Of a stretch of 64,000 nt of DNA, positions 33,430 through 46,250 are shown piece after piece. Under the pieces are notes generated by a model. That model saw only the letters and a list, made by a program, of their open reading frames with translations. It did not search any database and had not been told where the DNA came from. Numbering within the stretch: position 1 is the first letter of the stretch; each line of letters starts with the position of its first letter. Both the position numbers and the translations under genes were made by a program. Source of the stretch: Acephala macrosclerotiorum (lineage: Eukaryota; Ascomycota; Leotiomycetes; Helotiales; Mollisiaceae); assembly GCA_014904845.1 (NCBI GenBank), contig MU119222.1, forward strand, positions 248,001 to 312,000, written 5' to 3'.

Positions 33430-34357
33430 ATGCCCACCACCTCCCTCTTCCTCTCCCTTCCACGAGAACTTCGTGACCAAATCTACGAATATGTTCTCGT
33501 CTCTCCCTCTCACCACATCGAGCCAGCTCTCCTCCGATCCTCCTCAAAACCCACACCCTGGAGCTCGAATCAACCGCGATTCGCGCTCTGCATCAACCCT
33601 CTCGATGATCTCCCACTCGACCCAGTAACGCAGCAGCCGGTTTCTGCTCATCGGTATTATACTTCTTTGTCGATATGCAGAGTATGTCGGCAGATAAGGG
33701 AGGAATCAGAGGGGATGTTTTGGGAGAGAAATACGTTTTATTTCTCGACATTTTATCCGAGTAAATGTACGTCTTGAACTTGCAGATTGGACACCACCTC
33801 TCTCCCCAACTTCTCAAAGAAGTATACTAATAGCCCTCTTAACAGACACCTCCGGCCTCCTAAAAACACTAAAACAAATGGGTCAAATCCCTTCCCGCCT
33901 CATCCAAAACATCACGATCGCCATGTCCCTGCTCTCCCCCCTCTACACAACCCTCTCAAAGGTCCTTCTCTCCCTTTCTTCGCGAGCTCGCCACGGTTCC
34001 TTTCGGAAACTCACTTTAATATGGGGACCTGTGGAATGGAACGAGCTCGTCCGAGTCAATGCTTATGGAATGATTCTTGGAGATGCGAGATTTTATGATG
34101 ACTTGTTGGATAATCTGAGTACGGGGGGAGAAGGGTGTAGATATGAACGGGTTATTGAGGTTCCGGGGACTTGGGGGAATTACAAGGGGGATGCCGGTGA
34201 TAGAGGAGAAAGGGGAGAAGTGGGGTTTGAGGGAGCTTATAGGGTGGAGGAAGCGACTGGAAGGGCATTGCATTTGGCGTTCGGGGGGAAGTTGTTTGTT
34301 GGTGGTGTTTTGGCTTGGGACGCGTATCGGAGGGTGGGAGTTGGAGGTTCTGCATAG
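33430..34357 (+). CDS. 2EXR/F-box-like fungal protein of unknown function
   Basis: Two exons, 33430-33766 and 33846-34357, give 282 residues. The N-terminal motif LFLSLPRELRDQIYEYVL is the start of a large class of fungal proteins with an F-box-like or 2EXR fold, followed by SICRVCRQIREESEGMFWERNTFYF, also typical. The second half (LLKTLKQM, VLLSLSSRARHGSFRKLTLI, GGKLFVGGVLAW) is less conserved. The 79-base intron has GTACGT..AACAG ends and restores YTSGLLK. An upstream in-frame ATG at 33295 would add 45 low-complexity residues; I prefer 33430 because the conserved motif starts there. F-box proteins recruit substrates to SCF ubiquitin ligases, but no such role is shown here. Confidence 0.75.
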
Positions 34358-34717
34358 GAGCAGAGAGGGAAAGGCTCTGCTAGACGAGATCATAAGAGCA
34401 AGGATGGGACTGTGGTCTAAGGCAAGAGTCACTGCGCAGGCGTGGAGGTTCTGCGTCACAGCGCCAGTCTAGGCTGCGGATGCCGCGAACTGCTCTTGAG
34501 ACCGAGATTGAGTATCTAAGACGGGATATGATTGAAGCTTTGAGAATGTACAACAATTGTACACAGGATGCAACATAGACGACAAAATGATAGATTCCTC
34601 AGAATAGATAGGAAAATCATGCGATCCCTCAGCATACATGTCTAGCCAATCTATACCGCCAATACTAACGCCATACCCTCGATCCAACCCCAGCCTAAAC
34701 CTTTGAGCAGATTCGCT
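34358..34717. other. Intergenic between convergent genes
   Basis: 360 bases between two stop codons. No coding sequence was seen apart from non-homologous short frames. Confidence 0.45.
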
Positions 34718-36152
34718 TCACTTCCTCTCATGAACCAAACGTCCCTTGACCCACACCGCCAATGTATTCCTATCATCCCCATTAAACACCCACTTCGCGA
34801 TCATTTCATCCCAGTCCTCCCACCCAAAGATATCAACCGGACTCGTACTCTCCTCATCCACCTCTCCCTTCTCCACACTTCCCAGCCCAATCAATTGAGC
34901 ATCCCACTCCATCCCTACACCAAAGCCGCCAATCTTATCCTCCAATCCGACAACCTTCGCTCCTCCTTTAGTCCCAAGATAGAGCACTTCCTCGATTGAT
35001 AATTTCGATTCATCATCACCCTCCATTGCCACATGCCTACTAACTAACAACGCCTGTCTGACAGCTTCCAAGATGCTTGGGCTGTACCCTCCGGATACGT
35101 CCGTGCCAAGGCCAACCTCCAACCCCTTATTCAACAACCACCTAACCTTCGCCGTCCCACTCGTAATCGCCGAATTACTACAAGGACAATGAGAAATCTT
35201 CCCCTCCCTGCTCTTAATCAAATCGACCTCCGTCTCTGTCAAATGGACCGCATGCGCCAATATAGTCTTGCTCGTCAGCAACCCATGTCCATCATAAACA
35301 TGCGTATAAGTCTCAAACTCAGGAAAGAGTTCTTTAACAAGCTTGATTTCGTTTTTATTTTCTGAAATGTGGGTTTGTACTGGAAGACCGGTTTCATTTT
35401 GTAAAGCGCCGAGGGAATGCATTAATTCGCTTGTGCATGAGGGGGCGAAACGGGGGGTGAGGATTGGGGTGACGAGCGTATGATTGGGATCAATCTTCGT
35501 AATGTGGTCGATGGTTGCCTTTGTGTCTGCAATAGATGTAGCAGCAGATTCGTCGCGGTAGTAGTCTGGAGCCAAAGAGTCCATGCAGCAGCGGCCGATG
35601 AAGGCTCGTTGGCCGATGGAGAGGCAGAGATCGGCTAAGAGGTTGGTGGAGGGGACGGAGATGGTGGCGTAGTAGGAAGCTGTCGTTGTCCCGTGGGAGA
35701 GGGTCCTTTGAATGACTCGGGTATAGACTGATTTCGCCTTTGGGAGCTCGGAGAGACTGCTTTCCATGGGGAAGGTGTATGTGTTGAGCCAGTCTAGGAG
35801 AGTGGTCTTTCCGAAGATACCTGCATTTGGGTATTGAGGAGCGTGGATGTGTGTATCTGGAAGTCATCAGCAGTGAACTTGGACCCAGGGGCTTGTACTA
35901 ACCAATGAAGCCAGGGAAGAAGAATTGACCAGGTTCAGCAGCTTTCACGGAGGCCTCTCCGGCGGACCAGCCAAGCTTTGGGAAAATTGTTTCCTCAGCT
36001 TTCTTCTGATCACAACCCTCCTCGATGGCAACAATAACACCCCTTTCATCAATGCAAACAGCAGTATCATGCAAGAAATCGAGCTTCTCCAAGCTCTTGC
36101 TCTGGATGAAGCTCCCCAGAAAGAGACATTTCTGACTGGCCTGGGTTGACAT
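34718..36152 (-). CDS. GUD1: Guanine deaminase
   Basis: Two exons, 36152-35903 and 35856-34718, give 462 residues (yeast Gud1 is 489). The enzyme hydrolyses guanine to xanthine and ammonia in purine salvage. The exon join restores the metal motif PGFIDTHIHAPQYPN (His86 and His88), which the 46-base intron splits at the Asp codon. Further amidohydrolase signatures are SHGTTTASYY, QTHISEN, AHAVHLTETE, the guanine-deaminase block HCPCSNSAI and GTDVSGGYSPSIL with the metal-binding Asp. The start is the ATG at 36152 (MSTQASQK); the frame is open upstream but without another ATG. Confidence 0.95.
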
Positions 36153-36658
36153 GGTGGTGAGTGAAGCTTGTAGCTTTTCCAGCTTTTCCAAAATTTCAAA
36201 GAGAGATCTATCAGGACACCATGAAGCTTTTATCTCTTCTTGTCAGCATCTGCCCCGGAGCATGAACGGGATGCAGTTTGTTTGTGTTTTTTCTTGTACA
36301 ACCAATGCTTTCCTGTTCTGTCATCTGCCCCTCACTAACCCCATTCTGGTAAGTGGATGCGGTCGGAACCCTCCGCCGATTCACACAGGTCTGTGAATCA
36401 AGCTTGCTAGATGGAAAGCGGGATGGGGTTTCCCCATGTTATGGCACCGGGCATTTGCGATGAATCGATTCTCAAGAATCCATATAGTCTCGGGGGACCT
36501 GACGCCTGTCTTCCTTGCGAATTCGGCTGACGGAGATAAGCGGTCAGGAAGTCTTGAGCTTATATACGGTTCCTTCATTTCGTCGTCTATCTAATCACAA
36601 TATGGGTGTTCCGAAGCGCCATTTCCTATGCATACTTCTCTGACTTCTAGTTGTACAT
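36153..36658. other. Intergenic between GUD1 and NTE1
   Basis: 506 bases carrying the GUD1 promoter and the NTE1 3' UTR. No supported coding sequence. Confidence 0.5.
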
Positions 36659-39600
36659 TCAAATACTTGCTCGTCGAGGTGCCATCGTTCTACGCAATGC
36701 CTTCTTCTCCTCCGTCTCATCTACCAGTGGCAGAACGCCTTGATCCCTCATCTTTGCCAGAAATCCCTGTCCGTACTTGTACCCTAAGGCATAGATCTCA
36801 TCAAATTTGCCAAAGTCTAGTGTACCATAATCGTCGATAGGAGGTCTCATGTAGAGACAACCAGGAGTTGTTTTTGCTCTTTCTAAAGCATCGACGCTCG
36901 ACACATATGCCAACCTCGCCTGGATCTCAGCAAGTGTTGGTGGATTAGGGAGTGATGAAAACGGGTTCCACCGGTTGGCAAAAGCCCAGAAACCTGATAG
37001 TGAGTCTCCATACATTTGAGGCGTATCGTCATCAAGACTGCCAACATCGACAGCGAATATGACATCGGCTCCGAGAGATTTCATATGTGATACAGTCAGA
37101 TTGTCGATATATCCACCGTCAAGAAGCATGTCTCCTTCATCACACAAGGGTGGAAGAAGCCCAGCAAGCGACATTGACGCCCTGACATACCGCCAAGCAT
37201 AGCCGCTGGTGTGGATTTCCGATCGACTCTTACTGATGTTCGTAGTGTTGCAGTAGAATTCGAGCCAGAAGTCTTCAATCTGGGTGTTGCCAAATGCCTT
37301 GAAAATTCCGCGATTGAATTCATGACCAGTCGTGTATGATGCAGACGGATATGTCAAATCCAGTGCGAAACGCCACATACTTGCCATCCGGCCAGCAAAC
37401 TTTTTCGCTCGGCCGTACATGGGAACGACATCAGCGTCGCGTGCATAGAGAGCTCCAATAAACGACCCAATTGACGTGCCACCAATAATGTCAATGGGTA
37501 TGCCGCCTTCTTCTAATGCTCTGATGATGCCCACCTGTGCTATGCCTCGAGCACCGCCTCCACCCAGCACCAAGCCGATGGACTTTCCGCAGAGACGTCT
37601 CGCGATTCTGTGGAAGTCCCCTTTGAATGGAGTCTCGGCAGAATACAGTGGTGTTTGACGCACTCGCCGAGAGGTGTATTTTTGGATTTCTGCTTGGAGG
37701 ACTTGTACGCGCTGCTTCAATGCCGAGCCGAATTTTCTTGCTTGAGGATGGACGGGAACGGAGCTTGTTCGGAATGCCATCTCAACGTGATGGTGCCCCC
37801 CATTGATCCAGACTCTATTCCGCAACCAAGCTCGAGTCAGGCCGGGCGTAGAAAATCGGTCTGCGTGTAGCAGTACCAGTTCTTTCCTTGCAGTGGTCTT
37901 CATTCCCAGGAGGAAACGCTCGTACTCGCCGATCGCTGGTGAGCCTTCTGCCAAGCCAACCAGTAGGATGCAATCCGCTTGGCTAATACATGTTTGTGTC
38001 CAAGGAGAGTTGACATTGGTATCTAATGCCTCCAGAGTCAGCAAATGATATATTAGGAGATTATGACTTGATAGATCGTGGAAGGTAGCAGTCAGGAAAA
38101 AATTAGAGTTGCAAAGTTTTGGTCTTCATCGAAGAGACTCAGGGTTAAAAAGTAATCATCATTTGCTGGGGTGTATGAAGAAATCTGTGGGAAAATGCTT
38201 ACCGGCGATGTAAAGAACCAAGCCGTATTTCTCCTCGAGGTCCGCTAGATACTGTGAAAGTTTCAACCTCCCCATTCGACTGAAAGCATGTCTTCCGAGG
38301 TGATTGAGGATGGCTGCTTGGTTTAACGATGTTACTCCGCTCGGAGCCCCTATTTGACTAAGTGCGCTCATCAACCGGCTGCCAAACTCGACCACTGGAA
38401 CACCAGCCGTAACAGGTAGAATAGCGACAGTTCGGAGATTGATGGTGGATGACACCTTGTTGTTGGTAGCTGTAGTGGTCTTCTCTTTGCCCTGGACGAA
38501 GACAGGATCTTCAACCAAAGATCTCATACGGGACGCAATAATCTTGGATATCTTGATGGTAATACCTGGGTGCTCCTGTGCAAGACTGTTGAATAGGGTT
38601 TTCGGGAATTTAGCCAGTTCTGTATCTCTGATTGCATGAAGTGTTGCAGGTCGAACTGATTCGGTCATAACTTCCAACTCTCCGACACTCTCTCCTTGAC
38701 CATACTCCCCCATAACCTTCATCCCTGCTTCTTCGTTGTTCTTGACCAAGCGTAGTCGACCATTGAGGACAATGTATATTGCATCGCTATCATCGCCTTG
38801 GTGGTAAATGACCTGCCCGGCGTTAACCTGCACCCATTCTAGTGCAAAGTCAATGTGCAAGATGAGTCTAGGCAACAAGCTGGTCAAGCGCTTTGCCATA
38901 GTCAGGAGCACTACCGGATACTTTTCCACTATCCTCTCCAAGGAAGAGCGAGGAAGAAAGCCGACATAAACGTCAGTCTTGGCCATAACATCAATGAAGG
39001 AGCGATAAGAGGATATTGTTCCGATATAGCCAGCAATTCCGCCAGGCTTGATCAGAGCTAGAGTCTTCCTGCCTACAGGCTTCCTCTTTTTAGCATCCGC
39101 ACCAGTTGACCCTCTGGCCGAGCCTGAAGCCTTTGAAGATCCGGTGCGAGTGCGAGAGAGTGGAGCTAAAGTTTCCTCCAAGATCTTTTCTCCTCCTGAG
39201 GGACGATGTGTAGCACCGAGAACCGAAGAATCAGATTTATCGTCCTCAGGAACGCTGACGTCCAGGAATCCATCGATAACATAGTACAACCCCGGGTTGC
39301 GCTCTCCTTGCTCTACTAGAACGGATCCTTTTGGAAAGTACACAATTTCAACATCGTCCCGAAGCTCGTGGGCCAAACCTTGCGTGCTTGGCAAACCTCC
39401 GGTGCTCATTCCTCCGGACGTTATAGATTCGGTATCACCATCTGCAGATCCCTCATAAGGGTCAATGAAGCCAAAGGCGTTGCTACTGAAAATAGCTTTT
39501 TGTCTTCTCTGATCATAGGAAACGAGTCGTGGGGATGCTTCAACGGAATCCGACATCCTAAGAGCATTCTTGGTACTTGTCAAGCCAATGGCTTTGAAGA

Positions 39601-41487
39601 TACATTCCAATATCGACTGTCGAAACATGCTATCCTCGTCGACTGACTCCTGCCGATGCAAAGTCATTCTTGGGCGGACGGTGTTGAATGGATTCAAGCT
39701 TCTCTGCGCTAGAGGGCTTTCTGTGTCATGATGCCAAACTTCGGGGCCTTGTCCGTTTTGACTGGGAGACGCTGCTTCACCTATCTTGGAGCTGCTTCTT
39801 CGACCGCCGTTTCTAGACATTTGAATATTCGTGAGCAAATCTCCTGGACTTGGACTTGCGCCAGTATCCCGATTTAGTATTGGGCTTGTAGCGTTGCTCA
39901 CGGGGGATGGGCCTTTGCTGGATAAGGCATGTAGAGTAGCTTCTTTTCGAAGGCTATTGCTGGACTGTCTTCTTCGACTAGACCCAGCATTATGTAAAGC
40001 GATCCCTTTGCTGCCTTCTTCAGCACCAATTCTCTCTCGCTCTCGGATGAACTTTTCCTTTAGACGCTCTAGTGCATCGCCGCGTAAGAAATTTGGGAGT
40101 TCGTATGTGGTGTACTTGTTCATGTGTTTCTCTGTACGCAAGACCTCACTCGTCAAGCCAAGATATGAATGACCAGTCGCCAAGGTGACTCGTTGCAACC
40201 TAGTCAGTATTACTTGGACTATATGCGCAGTAGCCTTTGGGTAGACTCTTGTGAGTCGGCGAAATGCGCTGGCTGGAATTATCGCAATAGTTGTGTCAAC
40301 TGTGGCTCGGGCAACAATGTCTGGATGGGCAGAGCTTGTATTGACTCTTCGAGGTTTTGCTCGTGGCTTTACAGGATCTCTGGGTGTATCAAGAGATAGA
40401 GGAGGAACCTTTGGCAATGTACCACCGGCTGTAGAACTTGCTAAAGTTGAAGACCTTCGGTCTCGAGTTGTGGGCTGCCCACCATGGATCGACGCACCAT
40501 AGATAGGGCTCGTGGGGAGAGATGGAGGTGTGTCATGACTATGGCTGAATCCAGCACTTGATGGGAATCTTTGACGACCATAGCCAGTATTTGAACTTGT
40601 CTCCAGGTCATCGTCCCCGGTGTACCTAAGCTTCACATCTTCCGTGAACAATGACAGAATCGAAAAGAGAGATGACATCGGGGCTCCATTCTTGACTTCC
40701 GTCAACAATTGGTAGCCTTGCTGCGATATTCGTCCATATTGTCCCTCTCCACTGTCTGACGACTCGTCCGGATGGAATTTAGAAGGTTCCGAATCTGACT
40801 CTCCTCCTTCCCTAGAGGACTTGACAAATATTTCGACTAGTCCATCCACAACTAGGCAGAAGCCCTTCTCTTCTTCCAAGTTCAAAGTTTCTCCTGCAAT
40901 CAATTTCCTTGTTTGCATGGACCGAGTGAGTTCGTGGAAAACTGGCCGCTCTAGATAACCAAACACTTTTATAGCGCTAAGAAACTCGTCGAGGTAATTT
41001 GAGAATCCTGACTTTGATCCTTCTTCTTGTGTATCGGGATATAGATCTATTTCAGGTTCTTTTCGCTGAGGTTCGGGAGGGAGGCGGGAGTACATGTTCA
41101 GAAATCTATACCGCACAAACCAACTCACCGTCGAGACGAAAGCGATGGCAATTAGCATGCTGTACTTGTATGTTAGTGAAAGTAATTAGTATAGGCTAGG
41201 GTTACTTACACTGTAGTCGCATTCATCGTGACGGTGAGACTGGTTGAGAACAGCGTGAAGAGGAATGTTGGAAGAGTAATAGTCGCAAAGGTAATGAGCC
41301 AGTACAGAATACCTGGCACAAACTTGATCAAGAATAAGATCATTTGGCCAAACATTCCGAGCCAAGAGCGTTGCCCATGTGCTTGCTGTACGGTTGTCGC
41401 ATTGGTCAGAGCCATCGCAGACGGCATCGTACCTGGCAGCTTCGTGAAGCTCTGCACAATTGAGGAGACAGTCTCGGAGACTGCCAT
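36659..41487 (-). CDS. NTE1: Lysophospholipase Nte1 (neuropathy target esterase homologue)
   Basis: Three exons: 41487-41210, 41159-38203 and 38022-36659, giving 1532 residues. The protein deacylates phosphatidylcholine to glycerophosphocholine at the ER. The N terminus has hydrophobic membrane segments (about 48-80 and 94-113). The middle has cyclic-nucleotide-binding-like units ([20 protein letters not shown] and [20 protein letters not shown] are clear), separated by Ser-rich linkers. The C-terminal patatin domain has the oxyanion motif GGGGARG (1232-1238), the nucleophile motif GTSIG with Ser1262, and DGG with the catalytic Asp1380. All catalytic residues are present. The introns are 50 and 180 bases; the second joins VLYIA to DTNVNSPW. 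The start is 441 bases from that of the divergent eIF2-alpha gene. Confidence 0.95.
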
Positions 41488-41928
41488 GACAGAATGCTAA
41501 ACACCTTCAGCGTTGACAGAATTGGCTTCCGTCTTGAAGCTCATCCAAATGGTTGTGTCGACCCCATTCTTCGTTCTAAGGTCGTACAATCTGCGGCTCT
41601 GAGCTACCGTAAATGTTGCAGTTGCCGAGCTTCGAAGTTGAGCTCGAGATCCTCACGAGCTCGGGCAATTTTAGCGCTAAGCCGGATTCGTAACAGCCCA
41701 CCACCAAGTTTGGTGGACCAAAAATCCGTTGCAAAAGATATGACTCTGAGTGTGAGCAAACGACCAACGCACGCCACAACGACCTCTGAAATTAATACGA
41801 TCACCATCCGAGGATATTTCTGATAACGCAAGCATCTCACAAAATCCACCAAAACCTATTCACAGCGACGAAGCGCAGAGAAATATCCACTCGACTCCCC
41901 CGCGCCCCGCAGCGCCCCAACCGCAACG
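41488..41928. promoter_or_regulatory. Divergent promoter region NTE1 / eIF2-alpha
   Basis: 441 bases between two start codons pointing away from each other. It must contain both promoters and 5' UTRs. No clear TATA box or named element was identified by eye. Confidence 0.5.
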
Positions 41929-43021
41929 ATGTCTTTAACAAATTGCCGCTTCTATGAAGAGAAGTACCCGGAGATTGATAGCTTTGTGATGGTCAATGTG
42001 AAGCAGGTAGGGGTTTCTAACTATTTTGTCGCTGACGTTGTCAAATGCTGAACCTTTTCCAGATCGCAGAAATGGGAGCGTATGTTAAACTCCTCGAATA
42101 CGACAACATCGATGGCATGATTCTTCTTTCCGAGTTGTCGAGACGCCGTATCAGAAGTATCCAGAAGCTCATTCGGGTCGGGCGAAATGAGGTCGTGGTC
42201 GTGCTCAGAGTTGACAAGGAGAAGGGTATGCTTGGACATCCGCTCTAGGAACTGCAGATGCTAATACGGCACGACTTAAGGTTACATTGATCTTTCGAAA
42301 CGAAGAGTATCGCCGGAGGATATCATCAAGTGCGAGGAACGATACAACAAGAGCAAGATGGTCCACTCAATCATGCGACACGTTGCCGAGAAGACTCAAC
42401 ATCCAATTGAGGACCTGTACGAGCGCATCGGTTGGCCTTTGAACAAGAAATATGGGCATGCAGTTGACGCATTCAAGCTCTCGATAACGTGAGAAAGCCA
42501 TGCCAGAGTCTCCCATATAATACTGACAGTATTCAAGGAACCCAGACGTATGGAACGAGGTATCATTTCCAAACGATGTTGTCGCCGACGAGTTGAAGTC
42601 TTACATCGGGAAGCGCCTCACACCTCAACCCACGAAGGTTCGAGCAGATGTTGAGGTTACATGCTTTGGGTATGAGGGAATCGATGCAGTCAAGACAGCG
42701 CTCCGAACTGCCGAGGCCAGAAACACTCCAGACAACCAAGTCAAGGTCAAACTTGTTTCGCCTCCTCTATACGTTCTCACAAGTACGTGTCTGGAAAAGC
42801 AAGTCGGTATCTCTACGCTCGAGGCAGCAATTGTCGATATTCGAACCAATATTGAGTCGGCAGGTGGCAATTGTTTAGTCAAGATGGAGCCCAAGGCTGT
42901 TACCGAGAACGACGATGCTGAGCTGCAAGCATTGATGGAGAAGCGCGAGAGAGAGAATGCAGAAGTCAGCGGAGACGAGAGCCAGAGTGAAAGCGACGAA
43001 AATGCAGTCGAGGTGATGTGA
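41929..43021 (+). CDS. SUI2: Translation initiation factor eIF2 alpha subunit
   Basis: Four exons: 41929-42006, 42063-42225, 42281-42488 and 42538-43021, giving 310 residues (yeast Sui2 is 304). The S1 RNA-binding domain starts [20 protein letters not shown]. The regulatory phosphorylation loop is [17 protein letters not shown], with the conserved serine at codon 52 (Ser51 without the initiator Met), the target of Gcn2-type kinases. The helical domain ([20 protein letters not shown]) and the alpha-beta domain follow, and the tail is acidic ([18 protein letters not shown]). The protein delivers initiator Met-tRNA as part of the eIF2 heterotrimer. The introns are 56, 55, 49 bases, all GT..AG. 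Confidence 0.97.
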
Positions 43022-43370
43022 GCGCGTTTGAGATATTCAAAAAGCAGTGAGCGAGGCTTTGCATTGCGGGCGCATAGAGGGGCTACCAACATGCAGTAGA
43101 TCTTGTTTGAGGATTGTATCAAAAGTACATTGAATCTAAATGCGATGAACCAACTAGAAATCTCGTGCAGCTTGTGAATATGGTGACTTGACGAGGCATG
43201 CCGATAGAATCGCAGGGTAGCCCAAATGTGATGGGGCCCGCAGAACTAGACATGGATCTACAAGGCTGGAATTCTACAGTAGACGAGGCTGACAAAAAAG
43301 CCTTGCCGAAATGGTCTGAACATTTCAAACCACCTTCAATCATCAACAAGATTTCTGGTTTCTGACGAGG
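43022..43370. other. Intergenic between eIF2-alpha and IMP2
   Basis: 349 bases holding the eIF2-alpha 3' UTR and the IMP2 promoter. No coding sequence was seen. Confidence 0.5.
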
Positions 43371-44011
43371 ATGGCTAGCCGGGTCTTATCAACATTCCAC
43401 CGCAATACCCAGTCGGGTCGATTCATTCATGACTTCATATACTGGGCCTTCACATTCGCAACCTGGATTCCAGCGGTGATCTTCTTCAACGGACATGTCG
43501 GTGAAGTGACATGGATCAACGGTGTTTCCATGTATCCCTTCCTCAACACCAGGTTCAATGAAGGATTGAGCAAAGATGTGTGTTGGACGAGTAAATGGAG
43601 TCCTACCACGAATCTGAAGAGAGGGATGATTGTTTCCTTCAGGTGAGCATTACAAGATCCTATCTAGGACGGATTTTGACAGAATTTCTCAGAAGCCCAA
43701 CCAATCCCGAATCAATCGCTGTAAAACGTATTATTGCTCTTGAGGGTGATACGGTTTTCACTAGAGCGCCATACCCTCTACCAACTGTTCAAATTCCTCA
43801 CAATCATATTTGGGTTGAGGGAGACAACAGAGATGCCAACAAAACTCTGGACAGCAACACTTATGGTCCGCTTCCCATAAGCCTCATACAGGGTAAAATC
43901 ACACATGTTTTGTGGCCTTGGAAAAGCATTGGCCCAATCCATTGGCAGGAGTTTAAGGGCAGGACAAGAGTTATTAAACGACGGAATGATGATAATACGC
44001 CAAGATGGTGA
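43371..44011 (+). CDS. IMP2: Mitochondrial inner membrane protease subunit 2
   Basis: Two exons, 43371-43642 and 43693-44011, give 196 residues. It belongs to signal peptidase family S26. A single membrane segment (FTFATWIPAVIFFNGH) comes before the catalytic serine box INGVSMYPFLN (Ser53). The 50-base intron joins VSFR to SPTNPESIAVKRIIALEGD, which carries the catalytic lysine (Lys102) and the family box RIIALEGD. The box NHIWVEGDN, also conserved, follows. The protease removes intermembrane-space sorting signals, with IMP1 as its partner. The gene lies in a same-strand run with other mitochondrial genes. Confidence 0.93.
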
Positions 44012-44583
44012 ACGACACCTATATCTCGAACCCAAAGCTCCGAAATCCTTAGGTTTAAGTTCTTGATGGAAGTTTGATCTGAGGAGTTGTCTCAAGGACA
44101 TGGTAGTTGATGATATCGATCTGGAGGGACCGGGAAGGTGGAAATACACCAGATGCAGCGACGCATGGGCACAACTGCGGAGAACAAGTCATCAGAAGAC
44201 AATTGGAAGCATCCAAAATCTCTGAGAAAAGATCTGGCAATGCCGCCAAATGCATGTAAAATACAAATTCAAACGTCATGTGATACACATGTTCCTTGCA
44301 CACGAACAGGTAACTTGTAAACTCCATCATGTATGAAATAAGATAAATTGTGACCATTTTTGTGTCATAATGAGTGTTGTCATTTCTTAACCTTGCTTCG
44401 GGTTTCAATTGGTGAAGATTCTCAGCCTCGTCTGAAGCTCGCCCAAAATAATTTGCCGAGTTGAAATGTCCGAAGACATTTATTTTGTTTGAGCCCACCA
44501 CCTCCTCAACACCACAATAACGGCGCTACAGACTTCCATTGAGAAGCTTCAGGCGGCTCTACTGGAAGAGTGAGAGGAGGGCC
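44012..44583. other. Intergenic between IMP2 and the carrier gene
   Basis: 572 bases, with the IMP2 3' UTR and the promoter of the carrier gene. The carrier frame is open back to 44539 but without an ATG. No other coding sequence. Confidence 0.5.
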
Positions 44584-45925
44584 ATGTCCCTGGGGTCTCG
44601 AGTTGCCAATCTGTTCTCCGGATCAACAAACGCGCAGCAAGATCGCAACGACCTTGGGCTTGTCGATGATGGACTGCAAGCTGGGAAGCAGACCTTGGCA
44701 GATGTCAAATTGGGTACAGTGGGGTTTGGGTCGGATACCATGCCATCGCAAGCGGACGAAGAGGAGGGAAGGCCACCCTTTCTACATGTGAGCTCTTGTC
44801 TGTACTCTCTTAGGAACATCTTCTGATTGAATAGTCCATGATCGCAGGAGGGTTAGGCGGAACGACGGGAGACCTTTTAATGCATTCTCTGGATACAGTC
44901 AAGACTCGACAGCAGGGCGATCCTCATATTCCGCCACGATATACGTCGATGTTGTCATCTTATGGCACAATTCTACGACAGGAAGGACTGCGGCGGGGTC
45001 TTTATGGCGGTTGGCTTCCGGCTTTACTTGGATCATTTCCAGGAACCGTGATCTTCTTTGGAACCTACGAATACAGCAAACGGCATATGATAGACGCGGG
45101 CATCACACCTCAATTTGCGTATCTTTCAAGTGGTATGGTTTCCGAAGAGATGTATTCTTGAAAGTATCTTGCTAATATCTTCCAGGTTTTGTTGCCGACT
45201 TTGCCGCCTCATTCGTATACGTTCCATCTGAAGTCCTCAAAACCAGACTTCAGCTTCAGGGTCGATATAACAACCCATTCTTCCAGTCAGGATACAACTA
45301 TAAATCAACATCCCATGCGGCCAGGTCCATCATCCGCCAAGAAGGATTCATGGCTCTATTCTATGGCTATAAGGCTACTATTTTCCGAGACCTTCCGTTC
45401 TCTGCATTACAATTTGCCTTTTACGAGCAAGCACAGACATGGGCCAGGCAATGGAAAGGGAGCAGGGAAATAGGACTGCCTTTGGAACTTCTGACAGGTG
45501 CAGCCGCAGGTGGGCTCGCCGGAGTGATTACATGTCCATTGGATGTTGTCAAAACTAGGATTCAGACTCAGGTCAACCCAGCAGCGGCACGGGGAACAGC
45601 ACATAATTCTCCATATAATTTTCCTACAACCACAACGCCAAACACTTCTTCTGCTCTTAAACAGCAAATCCGATCAATTTCTACATCATCGCCGTCCACA
45701 CATACACCTCGACCAGGCTCTATCAAACTCGATACCTCTTCTGTATTTACTGGCCTGAAAGTCATTTACAATACGGAAGGCTTGGCGGGTTGGTTCAGAG
45801 GCGTTGGACCCAGATTTGTATGGACGAGCGTGCAGAGCGGATGCATGCTGTTCTTATATCAATCTATATTGAGGAAGCTAGAGATCTATGCTACTTTGGC
45901 TGAAGAAGAGGAGCCTGTTCTCTAA
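44584..45925 (+). CDS. MME1: Mitochondrial carrier, Mme1/YMR166C type
   Basis: Three exons: 44584-44787, 44835-45132 and 45186-45925, giving 413 residues. Three carrier repeats are visible by their signatures: [11 protein letters not shown] (the Pro replaced by Ser, as in this subfamily), [11 protein letters not shown] and [11 protein letters not shown], each followed by the second-helix pattern ([50 protein letters not shown]). The closest family I recall is the yeast carrier YMR166C (Mme1), reported to export magnesium from mitochondria. The middle matches well ([15 protein letters not shown]). A Thr/Ser/Pro-rich loop of about 60 residues lies in the third repeat. The start is the first ATG (MSLGSRV). 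The introns are 47 and 53 bases. Confidence 0.88.
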
Positions 45926-46250
45926 TGAGTTTGAGAATGGTATGGTATCTTTGGGTGTATAAGATAGGGATATTGTATGCATATGTATATCAAGAGCATT
46001 GGGCGGCGTTTAGCATGCACGGCATGAGGGAATGATTACACAATAGATCTTCACTTTGGACGAAGAATGATATGAATAGATTAGAGTCTCTTTTCACACA
46101 AAATCTTGTTTTGTTACTTGTTTAATGAAGACGAAGAAAGGTATCAAAGGTATCCTCATACAGTTCAAGATATCTCTTAACTAATTAGTGCTTCCTAAAA
46201 TTGAAAGGTTTCTGCTGACATGGTCTATACGTCCGGCCGCAAAGTATCGG
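45926..46250. other. Intergenic before the PPR gene
   Basis: 325 bases with the carrier 3' UTR and the PPR-gene promoter. An upstream ATG at 46220 starts a 26-codon frame that overlaps the PPR start (see findings). Confidence 0.5.
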